From the NCBI GenBank assembly GCA_017881445.1, contig JADGQX010000011.1:1-40440 (forward strand): a stretch of DNA of 40,440 bases, read 5' to 3'. Below are positions 1 through 8,774 of the stretch, piece by piece. The notes below the pieces were generated by a model. The model worked only from the letters and a program-made list of their open reading frames with translations, searched no databases and was not told the origin of the DNA. The stretch is from Gemmatimonadota bacterium. Its GTDB lineage: Bacteria > Gemmatimonadota > Gemmatimonadetes > Longimicrobiales > RSA9. Position numbers and translations under genes: made by a program. The stretch's first letter is position 1. Each line of letters begins with the position of its first letter.

Positions 1-138
1 CGCGTGCAGAAGGATGGCCACAACGAGGCTCGCCGCCGACGAGCGATCGTGCGCCTCGAAGTCGGCGGTGAAGAACAGGTGGGAAAGGACGCGCTCCCCC
101 CACGCGGCGGGAGGTGTCGCTTCGACCGGCTGGCTCAT
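1..138 (-). CDS. TonB-family energy transducer, N-terminal part (runs off window)
   Basis: The minus strand opens with ATG at 138 and stays open to the window edge (46 codons seen). The visible protein has a short polar start, then VLSHLFFTADFE and SAASLVVAILLHA, which begins a hydrophobic helix. That layout, a short cytosolic tail then one membrane anchor, is what TonB-like proteins show. It lies directly downstream of two ExbD genes and one ExbB gene, the natural partners of TonB, but a terminator separates them. No strong Shine-Dalgarno precedes the ATG. The periplasmic Pro-rich linker and C-terminal domain would lie outside the window, so the family call rests on context and the N-terminal pattern. 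Confidence 0.55.
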   Translation of the reverse strand, partial: MSQPVEATPPAAWGERVLSHLFFTADFEAHDRSSAASLVVAILLHA

Positions 139-242
139 GCTGAATAGTACCGCCGAACGGCGGCCCAGGTTTCGCCCCCGCGGCCATCCGCCCGAAACGC
201 GGCGCGGCCGCCCCGTCGCGCGCGCCGGGTGTGCCTCACAGC

Positions 243-269
243 AAAACGGCCCGGGAAAGTCCCGGGCCG
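243..269 (-). terminator. Rho-independent terminator after the exb operon
   Basis: On the minus strand a perfect 10-bp GC-rich stem (260-269 with 247-256) with a 3-nt loop is followed by TTTT at 246-243. It lies 27 bases beyond the stop of the second ExbD gene and before the TonB gene at the left edge. The rest of 139-295 shows no gene. Confidence 0.85.
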
Positions 270-295
270 CCTGCCAGACTCCGACTCTCTACTGA

Positions 296-712
296 TCAGG
301 CCGCCGGCGGCAGCACCGCGCCGATCACCTTCACACCGGCGCCGCGAGCCATGTCGATCGCCCAGATCACGTCCTGGTACTTAACCCGGCCATCCGCCTT
401 GACGAAGATCACCTTCTTGGGCCGTCCCGTGTAGGTCTGCGTCAGGAACGACGGAAGCTGGGCCTTGGTCAACGGCCGCGTGTTCACGCGAAACACGCCG
501 CCGGGCTCGATCTCCATGATGATGTTGTCGGGATCCTGGTTCTGCGGCTGATTGGCCTCCGCGTCTTTCGGCAGCTGAATGTCCACTGCCTTCATCAGCA
601 CCTGCTGCGCGAGCATGAAGATCACGAGCAGCACCAGCAGCACGTCGATCATCGGCGTGATGTTGATGTCGGAAACCTCCGACCGCCCGGTCTTCCCCAT
701 TGACACGCCCAT
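296..712 (-). CDS. exbD: ExbD/TolR family biopolymer transport protein
   Basis: A 138-residue ExbD/TolR protein. It has a short cytosolic N-terminus, one membrane helix (about residues 18-38, INITPMIDVLLVLLVIFML) and a periplasmic domain. The Asp in the helix (TPMIDV, residue 23) is the proton-path residue of this family. With ExbB it forms an inner-membrane proton channel that drives TonB or TolA. An AGGAGA motif lies 7 bases before the ATG. It is the last gene before the terminator and the second of two different ExbD copies in a row. It lacks the 20-30 residue insert with Cys that the upstream copy carries. Confidence 0.93.
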   Translation of the reverse strand: MGVSMGKTGRSEVSDINITPMIDVLLVLLVIFMLAQQVLMKAVDIQLPKDAEANQPQNQDPDNIIMEIEPGGVFRVNTRPLTKAQLPSFLTQTYTGRPKKVIFVKADGRVKYQDVIWAIDMARGAGVKVIGAVLPPAA

Positions 713-790
713 AACGGCATCTCCTCTTCGATTTATCCCGGCATCGCCCCGGCGGCGTGACCGTCGCCGGGGCGGGATGCGTCGTAGGCG

Positions 791-1297
<507 letters not shown>

Positions 1298-1309
1298 GAG
1301 TTGCCTCCC

Positions 1310-2077
1310 TTACGACATCCGAGAGCGCGCCAGCGAAGCCGCATCGGGCGTGGACGACGAGTCCATCAGGGTGGAGATCGCCTCGCTCGCCTTGCCGGCC
1401 GTCTTGTGCAGACGCGCCTCGTAGCGGAAGAGGAAGTCCACGAATTCCTTCGTGGCGTACGTGATCTCCATCGAGATGTAGTCGATGCGGTTGATGAAGT
1501 AGTTGTACAGCCACACGGCCGGGATGGCGACGAGCAGACCGAACGCGGTCGTGATCAGCGCCTCGGCGATACCGGCCGAGATCGCGGCCAGACCGCCGGA
1601 GCCCGACTGCGCCATGCCCGTGAAGGCGTTCACCACGCCCATGGTCGTGCCCAGCAGCCCGACGAAGGGCGCCGTGGCGCCGACCGTGGCGATCACCCCC
1701 AGGCCGCGCCGGAACTTCGACAGCTGCTCCAGCGTGTTCAGGTCGATCATGCGCTGCACCGACGCGATCTCGGCCGCGGACAGATCGAGGTCCTGCGAGT
1801 GGAACGTCAGGTTCGGGAACACCCGACGGAACACCGTCGACAGGTGGCTCTGCGGGTAGGCCTCGACGAGCCGCTCCGCCTCACCGAAGTCCTCGTTCGA
1901 GAGTGCCTCCGAGAAGGGGCCCGAGAACTTGAGCGTCGCCGTCTTCGAGCGACGCAGCTGGATCAGCTTCCGGATGGTGATGGTCGCCACGAAGATCGAC
2001 ATGAACAGCAGAATGAACGCGATGCCCTTGGCGAACCAGCCCATCGAGCGCCAGAGATCGACGAGCGACATTCCCAT
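1310..2077 (-). CDS. exbB: MotA/TolQ/ExbB proton channel family protein
   Basis: A 255-residue polytopic protein of the MotA/TolQ/ExbB family. It has one N-terminal helix (about 15-35), a long cytosolic loop, then two helices (about 145-170 and 190-210). The segment TVGATAPFVGLLGTTMGVV matches the family signature before the second helix. It would form the pentameric core of the proton channel with the downstream ExbD subunits. The ATG at 2077 is chosen over an upstream in-frame start at 2167 because homology begins at MSLVDLWRSMGW and an AGGG motif precedes it. Confidence 0.93.
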   Translation of the reverse strand: MGMSLVDLWRSMGWFAKGIAFILLFMSIFVATITIRKLIQLRRSKTATLKFSGPFSEALSNEDFGEAERLVEAYPQSHLSTVFRRVFPNLTFHSQDLDLSAAEIASVQRMIDLNTLEQLSKFRRGLGVIATVGATAPFVGLLGTTMGVVNAFTGMAQSGSGGLAAISAGIAEALITTAFGLLVAIPAVWLYNYFINRIDYISMEITYATKEFVDFLFRYEARLHKTAGKASEAISTLMDSSSTPDAASLARSRMS

Positions 2078-2194
2078 TGTGATTTGCCCTTTCAGCGTAG
2101 GGGTCGGGCTTCCCGCTGCTTCGCGGAAAGAACCATGTGGAACCTTGTCGCTCCGACGCGCCGCCACCCCGGGGGGCAGCGGCGCCGAGCCGCC

Positions 2195-2401
2195 TCATTG
2201 CGTCTTGAACACCACCGGCAACTGGATCCAGACCTTCACCTTCTGATCCCGGTTCAACGCCGGCGTGAACTTCATCACCGTGCCGATCCTCTGCGCGGCG
2301 CACGGCGCGTCGGCCCCGCAAGGCCGCAAACGTCGTGCTCGCTTGGAGTTGTCTCTGACGATCACTCTCTCCGGACACGCCCGAGCGCCCGGAAGGTTCA
2401 T
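2195..2401 (-). pseudogene. TonB C-terminal domain fragment
   Basis: The last about 30 codons read GTVMKFTPALNRDQ then KVKVWIQLPVVF, the closing strands of a TonB C-terminal domain (R-MRF-PA-N...PV-VW-Q-P-F). Nothing upstream in any minus frame gives the Pro-rich linker or membrane anchor. From the ATG at 2401 only 68 residues remain, and the first about 35 (rich in Arg and Cys) look degenerate. I read this as a decayed or recombined TonB. However, the ATG overlaps the TGA of the preceding 49-residue gene (TGATG), so a translated stand-alone mini-domain is possible. It lies just before exbB, where a tonB gene would be expected. Confidence 0.6.
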
Positions 2402-2550
2402 CAAGCCCGCGTACGGCTGCCTCGCCAGATGAGGTAGATCGAGATCGCGAGGAAGATGTAGATGAATATCGCGGGTGCATCGTGAGGAATCCCCGCGATG
2501 ATTCGTCCGAAACCAGAGCCCTCTTGGGAGAGGAGGGCGAGCGCTGCCAT
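2401..2550 (-). CDS. Small single-span membrane protein (49 aa)
   Basis: A 49-residue protein, first gene of the minus-strand exb transcript. GGAGG lies 8 bases before the ATG at 2550, and this decides the start. After a short N-terminus it has one hydrophobic helix (about residues 25-43, PAIFIYIFLAISIYLIW) and a basic tail (RGSRTRA), so the C-terminus should face the cytosol. I do not recognise a family. Its stop overlaps the start of the TonB fragment by one base, which would couple their translation. A role as a small accessory subunit of the Exb complex is only a guess from position. Confidence 0.6.
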   Translation of the reverse strand: MAALALLSQEGSGFGRIIAGIPHDAPAIFIYIFLAISIYLIWRGSRTRA

Positions 2551-2670
2551 CGTCAGAGCCTCCGAGCGGGCAATTCCGACACCATTCCCGGTCGCGCCGG
2601 CCCGCCGACCGACTGCCGTTCCACGTCGCGGTGGGGGATGCGGCCACACCGCAGGGGGCCATTCAGTAAC

Positions 2671-2691
2671 AAAAAGGAGGCAAGTGCCTCC
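2671..2691 (-). terminator. Leader hairpin with T-tract (attenuator-like)
   Basis: On the minus strand a perfect 6-7 bp stem (GGAGGC/GCCTCC, 2676-2691) is followed directly by TTTTT (2675-2671). It begins only about 25 bases after the transcription start predicted from the promoter at 2722-2750. It looks like a terminator placed in the leader of the exb operon. It could attenuate the operon or release a very short RNA. Confidence 0.55.
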
Positions 2692-2721
2692 TCCGTGGAA
2701 CGGTCCCCGGGAGTCTGAGCC

Positions 2722-2750
2722 AATGTAGTCGCGGCACGGTTTATCGTCAA
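2722..2750 (-). promoter_or_regulatory. Sigma-70-type promoter of the exb operon
   Basis: The minus strand reads TTGACG (2750-2745), a 17-base spacer, then TACATT (2727-2722). That is a near-consensus housekeeping promoter with ideal spacing. Transcription should start near 2715 and run into the 49-aa gene, exbB and the exbD pair. The rest of the 2751-3023 spacer is GC-rich and I see no gene in it. Confidence 0.75.
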
Positions 2751-3023
2751 GTGTCAGGCGCGCGTATCACGCGTGCGTGAGCGGTCGTGGCGCGGGGTGC
2801 GCGCGGGCCCCGTTCGCCGGCGCGCGGGGCGTCCGTGCGGCGGCGCGATTCCCGTGCGTGCGCGCGGGGTTGCGGCGCCCAAGGAGCGGCACCATGTTCC
2901 CGCCGCGCTATCCCCGCGGAGAAGGCTTGCGCCGGCTGTATGGGGGTCGTATGCTCCGCGCCCGCGAAGCGGGGGGCATGGGGCCGCGGCGGACCAGGAA
3001 CGGTCTTCAGAGTCAGGTAGCCC

Positions 3024-3551
3024 ATGGGCAGAGTGAGGTGGGTGCTCCTCGGGGTGGTCGCGACCCTGGCGCTGGCAGGCACGGGGATCGGGGCGGCGGG
3101 GCAGAGCCCGCTGGGGGGGAAGGGCCCGCAGCAGCCGATTGCATTTCCGCACGACCTTCACGCCGGCAAGAGCAAGATTCCGTGCATGTACTGCCACTAC
3201 TCGGCGGATCGCTCGTGGGACGCAGGCATTCCGGCGGTGGCGACGTGCGCGGGCTGCCATCTGCCGGGCGGTGTGCCCATGGTGCGGGCGGACCGGCCCG
3301 GGGTGAAGCAGCTGGCGGAGTACTGGCAGCGGAAGCTGCCGATTCCTTGGGTGCGGATCTACAACCTGCCGGACTACGTGCACTTCCCCCACATGCGGCA
3401 CGTGAAGGCCGGGATGCAGTGCCAGGAATGCCACGGCCCGGTGGAGACCATGCCGGTGGTCCAGAAGGTGGTGCCGTTGCAGATGGGCTGGTGCATCCAG
3501 TGCCACCGGAAGCGGGGCGCGCGCACGGACTGCTTCATGTGTCACTACTGA
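3024..3551 (+). CDS. actA: Alternative complex III subunit ActA, pentaheme cytochrome c
   Basis: A 175-residue exported cytochrome c. A hydrophobic N-terminus (residues 5-25) acts as signal or anchor. Five CxxCH heme sites follow: C54-H58, C75-H79, C133-H137, C157-H161 and C170-H174. Extra His in FPHDLH and FPHMRH are likely distal ligands. In alternative complex III, ActA passes electrons from the ActB iron-sulfur chain to ActE or a soluble acceptor on the periplasmic side. Five hemes and about 175-200 residues fit ActA. It is first in the act operon, with an unusual 148-base spacer before actB that holds a repeat element. Confidence 0.93.
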   Translation: MGRVRWVLLGVVATLALAGTGIGAAGQSPLGGKGPQQPIAFPHDLHAGKSKIPCMYCHYSADRSWDAGIPAVATCAGCHLPGGVPMVRADRPGVKQLAEYWQRKLPIPWVRIYNLPDYVHFPHMRHVKAGMQCQECHGPVETMPVVQKVVPLQMGWCIQCHRKRGARTDCFMCHY

Positions 3552-3552
3552 C

Positions 3553-3690
3553 GAGCAGGAGCACGGACACGTGCAGGAGCAGGAGCAGGGGACGCGAGCA
3601 GGTGGAACGGTTGCAGTGATACGTGAGAACGAGCAGGTGCAGGTGTGAGGTGAAGGCGCTCGTGTCCCGTGCACGGGCTCGGCCGTTAGG
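3553..3690 (+). repeat. Intergenic GCAGG-rich repeat element inside the act operon
   Basis: The actA-actB spacer holds about seven copies of GCAGG. It also has the octamer CACGTGCA (3568-3575) joined to the 15-mer at 3576-3590. An imperfect inverted pair (GAGCACGGACACG near 3559-3571 against CGTGTCCCGTGC near 3661-3675) could fold the whole segment. The same 15-mer recurs inverted at 36091-36105. No coding sequence is evident. Confidence 0.6.
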
Positions 3691-3699
3691 AGGTTCTGG

Positions 3700-6600
3700 A
3701 TGGAGAGGCGCGATTTCCTGAAGGTGGTGGGCACGGCGGCGGGGGCAGGGGCGCTGGCATCCTGCAGCAACACGGGCGGGGTGCCGCCGGAGCGGATGCT
3801 GCCGTACGTGATCGGCGAGCCCGAGATCGTGCCGGGGATCTCGACGTACTACCGCACGACCTGCCGGGAGTGCCCGGCGGGATGCGGCATGGACGTGCGC
3901 ACGCGGGAGGGCCGGGCGCTCAAGGCGGATGGGAACCCGCTCTCGCCCATCTCGCATGGCAAGCTGTGCGCGCGGGGGCAGGCATCGCTGCACGGGCTCT
4001 ACAACCCGGACCGGGTGCCGCAGGCGCTGGTGCGCCAGGGCGGGCCGAAGGATGCGGATCCCTGGAAGAAGCTCAGCTGGGACCAAGCGGAGCAGCAGCT
4101 GGCGGATGCGCTGGCGCGGGGCCGTGGCCGGGCGGTGTTCCTGACGCAGAACTACACGGGCACGCTGGACCGGCTGGTCACGGACTGGTGCGCGGCGCTG
4201 GGCGTGGAGCGGGTGATCTACGACACCTTCGCCTGGGAGCCGGTGCGGACGGCGAACCGCCTGCTCTTCGGCGTGGACGGCGTGCCGGTCCACGACTTCG
4301 CGCAGGCGGAGGTGGTGCTCAACTTCGGCGCGGACTTCCTGGAGACCTGGATCTCGCCCGTGGACTACGCCCACGGCTTCGTCCAGGGCAATGCCTACCG
4401 GGCCGGGAAGCGGGGCAAGCTCTACGCGCTCTCGGCGCACCAGACGCTGACGGACCTGAACGCCGAGGAGTGGGTGCCGGTCAAGCCGGGGACCGAGCCG
4501 CTGGTGGCGCTGGCCATCGCCAGGCTGGTGGCGGAGCGGGCGGGCGGCGCCGGCGCCGGGGCGGCGGCGCCGCTGCTGGCGGGGGTGAACGTGGACGCCG
4601 CGGCGGCGGCCGCGGGCATCAGCCCCGAGAAGATCCGGCAGATCGCGCAGGACTTCGGCAACGGCGGCCGCTCCCTGGCGGTGGGCCCGGGCCCGGCGGC
4701 GCAGCACCGCAACGCCACGGCCGTGGCCGCGGCGGTGGCGATCCTGAACTCCGTGGCGGGGAACTACGGCCACACCTTGAGCTTCGCGCGGCTGGAGGAG
4801 CACGCCGGGCGGAGCGCCTCCTACGCCCAGATGCAGCAGCTGCTCGGCCGGCTGCGCTCGGGGCAGGTGCAGGTGCTGCTGGTGGACGGGCCCAACCCGC
4901 TCTACGCCTTCCCGGCGCAGGATGACGTGGCGGGCGCGCTGGCGAAGGTGCCGTTCATCGCCTCCTTCTCGTCCTACCTGGACGAGACCAGCGAGCGCGC
5001 CCACCTGCTGCTGCCGGACCACCACTTCCTGGAGAGCTGGGGCGACTACGTCCCCCGCACGGGCGTCCGCTCCATCGTGCAGCCGGTCATGATGCCGGTG
5101 TTCGACACCAAGCTGAAGGGCGACGTGCTGCTCTCGGTGGCCACGCGGGCGAAGGCGACGCTACCCAACGCCGCGCCCACCTTCTACGACTATCTGCGGG
5201 GCAGCTGGCAGCGGGAGGTTCAGCCGGCGGCCGGCGGCGCCGGCGCTTTCGAGGCGTGGTGGGAGGAGTCGCTCAAGGCGGGTGTCGTGCTGACGGCCGG
5301 CGCGGCGGCTCCGGCGGGCGGCGCCGCCGCGCCCGCGCTCCAGGCGGCGGGGCTGGCGCGCATTCGCTTCGAGGCGGCCAGCTTCGATGCGGCGCCGGCC
5401 GGCTCAGGCGAGAGCCTGATACTGCTGGCGTACCCGTCGTACCGCTTCTATGACGGGCGCATGGCGGACCGTGCCTGGCTGCAGGAGCTGCCCGACCCGG
5501 TGCACAAGGTGACCTGGGACTCGGTGCTGGAGATCAGCCCGGTGACCGCGAAGCGGCTGGGGCTGGACGATGGCAACGTGGTGGAGGTCACGACGTCGCA
5601 CGGCAAGGCGACGCTGCCGGTGTGGCGGCACCCGGGCATGCGCCCGGACGTGGTGGCGCTGCAGATGGGGCTGGGGCACCGCGGCTTCGGCCGCTACGCC
5701 GACGGCCGGGGCGTGAACGTGGCGTCGCTGCTGGGTGCCGTGGCGGAGCCGGAGTCGGGCGCCATGGTCTGGCAGCAGGTGACGGCGCGGGTGAAGCCCA
5801 CGGGCGAGTGGGCGCGCATGTCCATGCAGAACCAGGTGAAGACGGAGTCCGGGCGGGAGATCACGCGCGACATCTCGCTGGCGGATGCGCGGCGGCTGGA
5901 GGCCGGCGCCGTGGTCGCGGGCGCCAGCGCCGGGAGCCCGGCGCGGGAGTCCGCGAGGGAGCGCTACCCCGAGCACGTGGACGTGACGGGGAACCCGAAG
6001 GGCAAGGTCGTGGGCGAGCTGCAGGCGGCGGGCGGCTTCGCGCCCGAGACCGTGACCGCGGGCCCCGCGGACTATCCGCCGCCCCACACCTACTACGGCG
6101 AGTATTCGGAAGCGCAGCCTCGCTGGGCCATGGCCATCGACATGGAGCGGTGCATCGGCTGCAGCGCCTGCACCACGGCGTGTTACGCGGAGAACAACAT
6201 CGGCATCGTGGGACCGGAGCAGGTGGCGCGGGGCCGGCACCTGCAATGGATTCGGATCGAGCGCTACTTCGAGGGGCCGGAGGCGGAGACGGCGCCCACG
6301 CACGTGAACTTCCTGCCCATGCTCTGCCAGCAGTGCGGCAACGCGCCCTGCGAGCCGGTCTGCCCGGTGTACGCCGCCTATCACACGCCGGACGGGCTGA
6401 ACGCCCAGATCTACAACCGCTGCGTGGGCACGCGGTACTGCGCGAACAACTGCCCGTACAAGGTGCGCGTCTTCAACTGGTTCACCTGGCAGTGGCCGGA
6501 GCCGCTCAACTGGCAGCTGAACCCGGACGTGGGGGTGCGCGAGAAGGGCGTGATGGAGAAGTGCACGTTCTGCGTGCAGCGGATCCGGGATGCGCAGAAC

Positions 6601-6822
6601 GAGGCGCGGCTGCAGGGGCGGGGCGTGCACGACGGCGAGATCGTGCCGGCGTGCGCGCAGACGTGTCCGGGCGAGGCGATCGTGTTCGGCAACGTGAAGG
6701 ACCCCAACTCCCGGGTGGCGCAGGTCGCCGCATCCGGCCGCGGCTACCGCGTGCTGGAGGAGCTCAACACCCAACCCGCCATCACCTACCTGAAGAGGGT
6801 GGTGGACGCTTCGGAGGCCTAG
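3700..6822 (+). CDS. actB: Alternative complex III subunit ActB (MopB-like and iron-sulfur fusion)
   Basis: A 1040-residue fusion. It starts with a Tat motif (RRDFLK, 3-8) and a lipobox-like Cys (LASC, C22). Residues about 45-690 form a molybdopterin-oxidoreductase-like domain, which in ActB carries no Mo cofactor. It keeps a CxxCxxxC...C set (C55, C58, C62, C90). Residues about 805-1010 are a four-cluster ferredoxin domain: C818/821/824/828, C876/879/884/888, C908/914/918 and C955/958 with C985/989. The third motif reads CVGTRYC, with Thr replacing one Cys, as expected for the [3Fe-4S] site. It relays quinol electrons to ActA. GGAGG lies before the ATG. Confidence 0.95.
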   Translation: MERRDFLKVVGTAAGAGALASCSNTGGVPPERMLPYVIGEPEIVPGISTYYRTTCRECPAGCGMDVRTREGRALKADGNPLSPISHGKLCARGQASLHGLYNPDRVPQALVRQGGPKDADPWKKLSWDQAEQQLADALARGRGRAVFLTQNYTGTLDRLVTDWCAALGVERVIYDTFAWEPVRTANRLLFGVDGVPVHDFAQAEVVLNFGADFLETWISPVDYAHGFVQGNAYRAGKRGKLYALSAHQTLTDLNAEEWVPVKPGTEPLVALAIARLVAERAGGAGAGAAAPLLAGVNVDAAAAAAGISPEKIRQIAQDFGNGGRSLAVGPGPAAQHRNATAVAAAVAILNSVAGNYGHTLSFARLEEHAGRSASYAQMQQLLGRLRSGQVQVLLVDGPNPLYAFPAQDDVAGALAKVPFIASFSSYLDETSERAHLLLPDHHFLESWGDYVPRTGVRSIVQPVMMPVFDTKLKGDVLLSVATRAKATLPNAAPTFYDYLRGSWQREVQPAAGGAGAFEAWWEESLKAGVVLTAGAAAPAGGAAAPALQAAGLARIRFEAASFDAAPAGSGESLILLAYPSYRFYDGRMADRAWLQELPDPVHKVTWDSVLEISPVTAKRLGLDDGNVVEVTTSHGKATLPVWRHPGMRPDVVALQMGLGHRGFGRYADGRGVNVASLLGAVAEPESGAMVWQQVTARVKPTGEWARMSMQNQVKTESGREITRDISLADARRLEAGAVVAGASAGSPARESARERYPEHVDVTGNPKGKVVGELQAAGGFAPETVTAGPADYPPPHTYYGEYSEAQPRWAMAIDMERCIGCSACTTACYAENNIGIVGPEQVARGRHLQWIRIERYFEGPEAETAPTHVNFLPMLCQQCGNAPCEPVCPVYAAYHTPDGLNAQIYNRCVGTRYCANNCPYKVRVFNWFTWQWPEPLNWQLNPDVGVREKGVMEKCTFCVQRIRDAQNEARLQGRGVHDGEIVPACAQTCPGEAIVFGNVKDPNSRVAQVAASGRGYRVLEELNTQPAITYLKRVVDASEA

Positions 6823-6828
6823 GCGAGC

Positions 6829-8238
6829 ATGGCGACGGTCGTGCGCTCAGAGACCCACCCGGACATTGGCTCGTACGAGGACGTCAATCGCGACATCCTC
6901 AAGCTGCTGAGCCGGCCGGGGCGGGGCTACCGGATCCTCCTGGCGCTGGCGATAGCGGGCGTGATCGCCCTCTTCACCGCCTGGGGGCTGCAGATCGTCC
7001 TGGGGATCGGCATGTCGGGGCTGCGCAACCCGATCGGCTGGGGCGTCTACATCACGACGTTCGTCTTCTGGGTCGGCATCGCGCACTCGGGCACGCTGAT
7101 CTCGGCCATCCTCTACCTGTTCCGCGCGCGCTGGCGCCAGTCGATCTACCGCGCGGCTGAGGCGATGACGGTCTTCGCGGTCATGACCGCGGGGCTCTTC
7201 CCCGTCATCCACGTGGGGCGGCCCTGGCTGGCGTACTACCTGATGCCGTATCCCAACCAGCGGATGATCTGGCCCAACTTCCGCTCGCCGCTGGTCTGGG
7301 ACGTGTTCGCGGTGGGGACGTACTTCACGGTGTCGGCCACCTTCTTCTACATCGGCATGATTCCGGACCTGGCCGCGGCCCGGGACTCGGCCATCGTGCC
7401 CTGGCGCAAGAAGCTGTACAGCACGCTCTCGCTGGGCTGGCGCGGCACCAACTGGGAGTGGAAGCACTTCACCCGCGCCTACCTCTACCTGGCCGCCCTG
7501 GCTACGCCCCTGGTGCTCTCGGTGCACTCCGTCGTGTCCTGGGACTTCGCCATGTCGCTGGTCCCGGGCTGGCACTCGACGGTGTTCGCGCCCTACTTCG
7601 TGGCCGGCGCCATCTACAGCGGCCTGGCCATGGTGCTCACGCTGCTGATCCCGATCCGCAAGATCTTCGGCCTGGAGGCGTACTTCACCACCCGGCACGT
7701 GGAGCAGATGGCCAAGGTGATGCTGCTCACGTCGCTCATCGTCTCGTACGCCTATCTGTGCGAGGCCTTTACCGCCTGGTACACCTTCGAGCCGGCGGAG
7801 CAGACGGGCGGCTATCTGATGTTCGGCGCCACGGGCGAGTACTGGTGGTCGGCCTGGCTCATGCTGACCTGCAACGCCTTCGTGCCGCAGCTCCTCTGGT
7901 TCCGCCAGGTGCGCCGCAGCATTCCCGCCATGTTCGTGATCACGCTCTTCGTGAACATCGGCATGTGGTTCGAGCGCTACTCGATCATCGTGCTCTCGCT
8001 CTCGCACGAGTACGAACCCTGGATGTGGAACCAGTACCGGCCCTCGCTCACGGGCATGATCATCATCCTGGGCAGCTTCGGCTGGTTCCTGATGTGGTTC
8101 CTGCTCTTCCTGCGGGTGCTGCCGGCGGTGTCGGTGGCCGAGCTGAAGGAGGTCCTGCCCCCGCCGCTGCGCCGGCTGCGGGCGGGGCCCGCCACGCTAC
8201 GGCGCCCCCGGGGCGGCGCGGAGGAGGTGAGGCCATGA
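6829..8238 (+). CDS. actC: Alternative complex III subunit ActC (NrfD/PsrC-like quinol-binding)
   Basis: A 469-residue protein with about ten membrane helices, of the NrfD/PsrC family. In alternative complex III, ActC binds menaquinol or ubiquinol at the periplasmic side next to the ActB iron-sulfur domain, and it may translocate protons. Recognisable segments are PIGWGVYITTFVFWVGIAHSG (near 65-85) and a late SLTGMIIILGSFGWF. It starts 6 bases after the actB stop and its own stop overlaps the actD start (ATGA), so translation is coupled. The length fits the family. Confidence 0.95.
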   Translation: MATVVRSETHPDIGSYEDVNRDILKLLSRPGRGYRILLALAIAGVIALFTAWGLQIVLGIGMSGLRNPIGWGVYITTFVFWVGIAHSGTLISAILYLFRARWRQSIYRAAEAMTVFAVMTAGLFPVIHVGRPWLAYYLMPYPNQRMIWPNFRSPLVWDVFAVGTYFTVSATFFYIGMIPDLAAARDSAIVPWRKKLYSTLSLGWRGTNWEWKHFTRAYLYLAALATPLVLSVHSVVSWDFAMSLVPGWHSTVFAPYFVAGAIYSGLAMVLTLLIPIRKIFGLEAYFTTRHVEQMAKVMLLTSLIVSYAYLCEAFTAWYTFEPAEQTGGYLMFGATGEYWWSAWLMLTCNAFVPQLLWFRQVRRSIPAMFVITLFVNIGMWFERYSIIVLSLSHEYEPWMWNQYRPSLTGMIIILGSFGWFLMWFLLFLRVLPAVSVAELKEVLPPPLRRLRAGPATLRRPRGGAEEVRP

Positions 8239-8774
8239 GCGCGCGGGCGGACGCCGGCATGCTGGCCGTGTTCGGCGAGCTGGACGCGACCGTGACGGCC
8301 ATCGAGCGGCTGCGGGCGCTGAAGGTGAGCGACATCGTGGTGTTCACGCCCGTGCCGAGGCACGAGCTGGACCACGCGCTGCACGAGCCGGAGAGCCCGG
8401 TGCGGATCTTCACGCTGGTGGGCGGCCTGACGGGTGCCGCCACGGGCTTCGCGCTGGGGACCTGGACTTCGCTGGACTGGCCGCTGGTGACGGGGGGCAA
8501 GCCGATCATCACCCTGCCGGCCTTCGTGATCATCGCCTTCGAGCTGACCATCCTCTTCGGCGCGCTCTCGACGGTGGCGGGGCTGCTGATCAACGCGCGG
8601 CTGCCGCACATGGGGCTGGAGGTCATCTACGACCCGGCCTTCTCGGCGGGCAAGTTCGGCATCTACGCCGTGCCGCAGCCGGGGCAGGGCGCCAGCGTCC
8701 GCCAGATCCTGGGGGACGCGGGGGCCGAGGAGATCCGGGAGCGTCCGGAGGAGGTGCGCGTTGGCACCGTTTGA
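8235..8774 (+). CDS. actD: Alternative complex III subunit ActD (DUF3341)
   Basis: A 179-residue DUF3341 protein. It has a soluble N-terminal part (AVFGELDATVTAIERLRAL), two membrane helices (about 60-80 and 95-120) and a soluble C-terminus. ActD is a structural subunit of the complex, without cofactors, packed against ActC. The ATG at 8235 overlaps the actC TGA (ATGA) and follows GAGGAGGTGAGGCC, which fixes the start. A longer same-frame ORF reaching back to 7458 is only read-through inside actC. Its 3' end overlaps actE by 14 bases. Confidence 0.93.
   Translation: MSARADAGMLAVFGELDATVTAIERLRALKVSDIVVFTPVPRHELDHALHEPESPVRIFTLVGGLTGAATGFALGTWTSLDWPLVTGGKPIITLPAFVIIAFELTILFGALSTVAGLLINARLPHMGLEVIYDPAFSAGKFGIYAVPQPGQGASVRQILGDAGAEEIRERPEEVRVGTV

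Noticed and set aside
14-295. Plus-strand ORFs at the left edge
   Set aside because: They cover a minus-strand TonB start and a terminator, and their translations are Arg/Pro-rich with no domain.
1310-2077. Flagellar motor protein MotA
   Set aside because: Length, helix layout and the two ExbD genes that follow point to the ExbB/TolQ branch; no motB is nearby.
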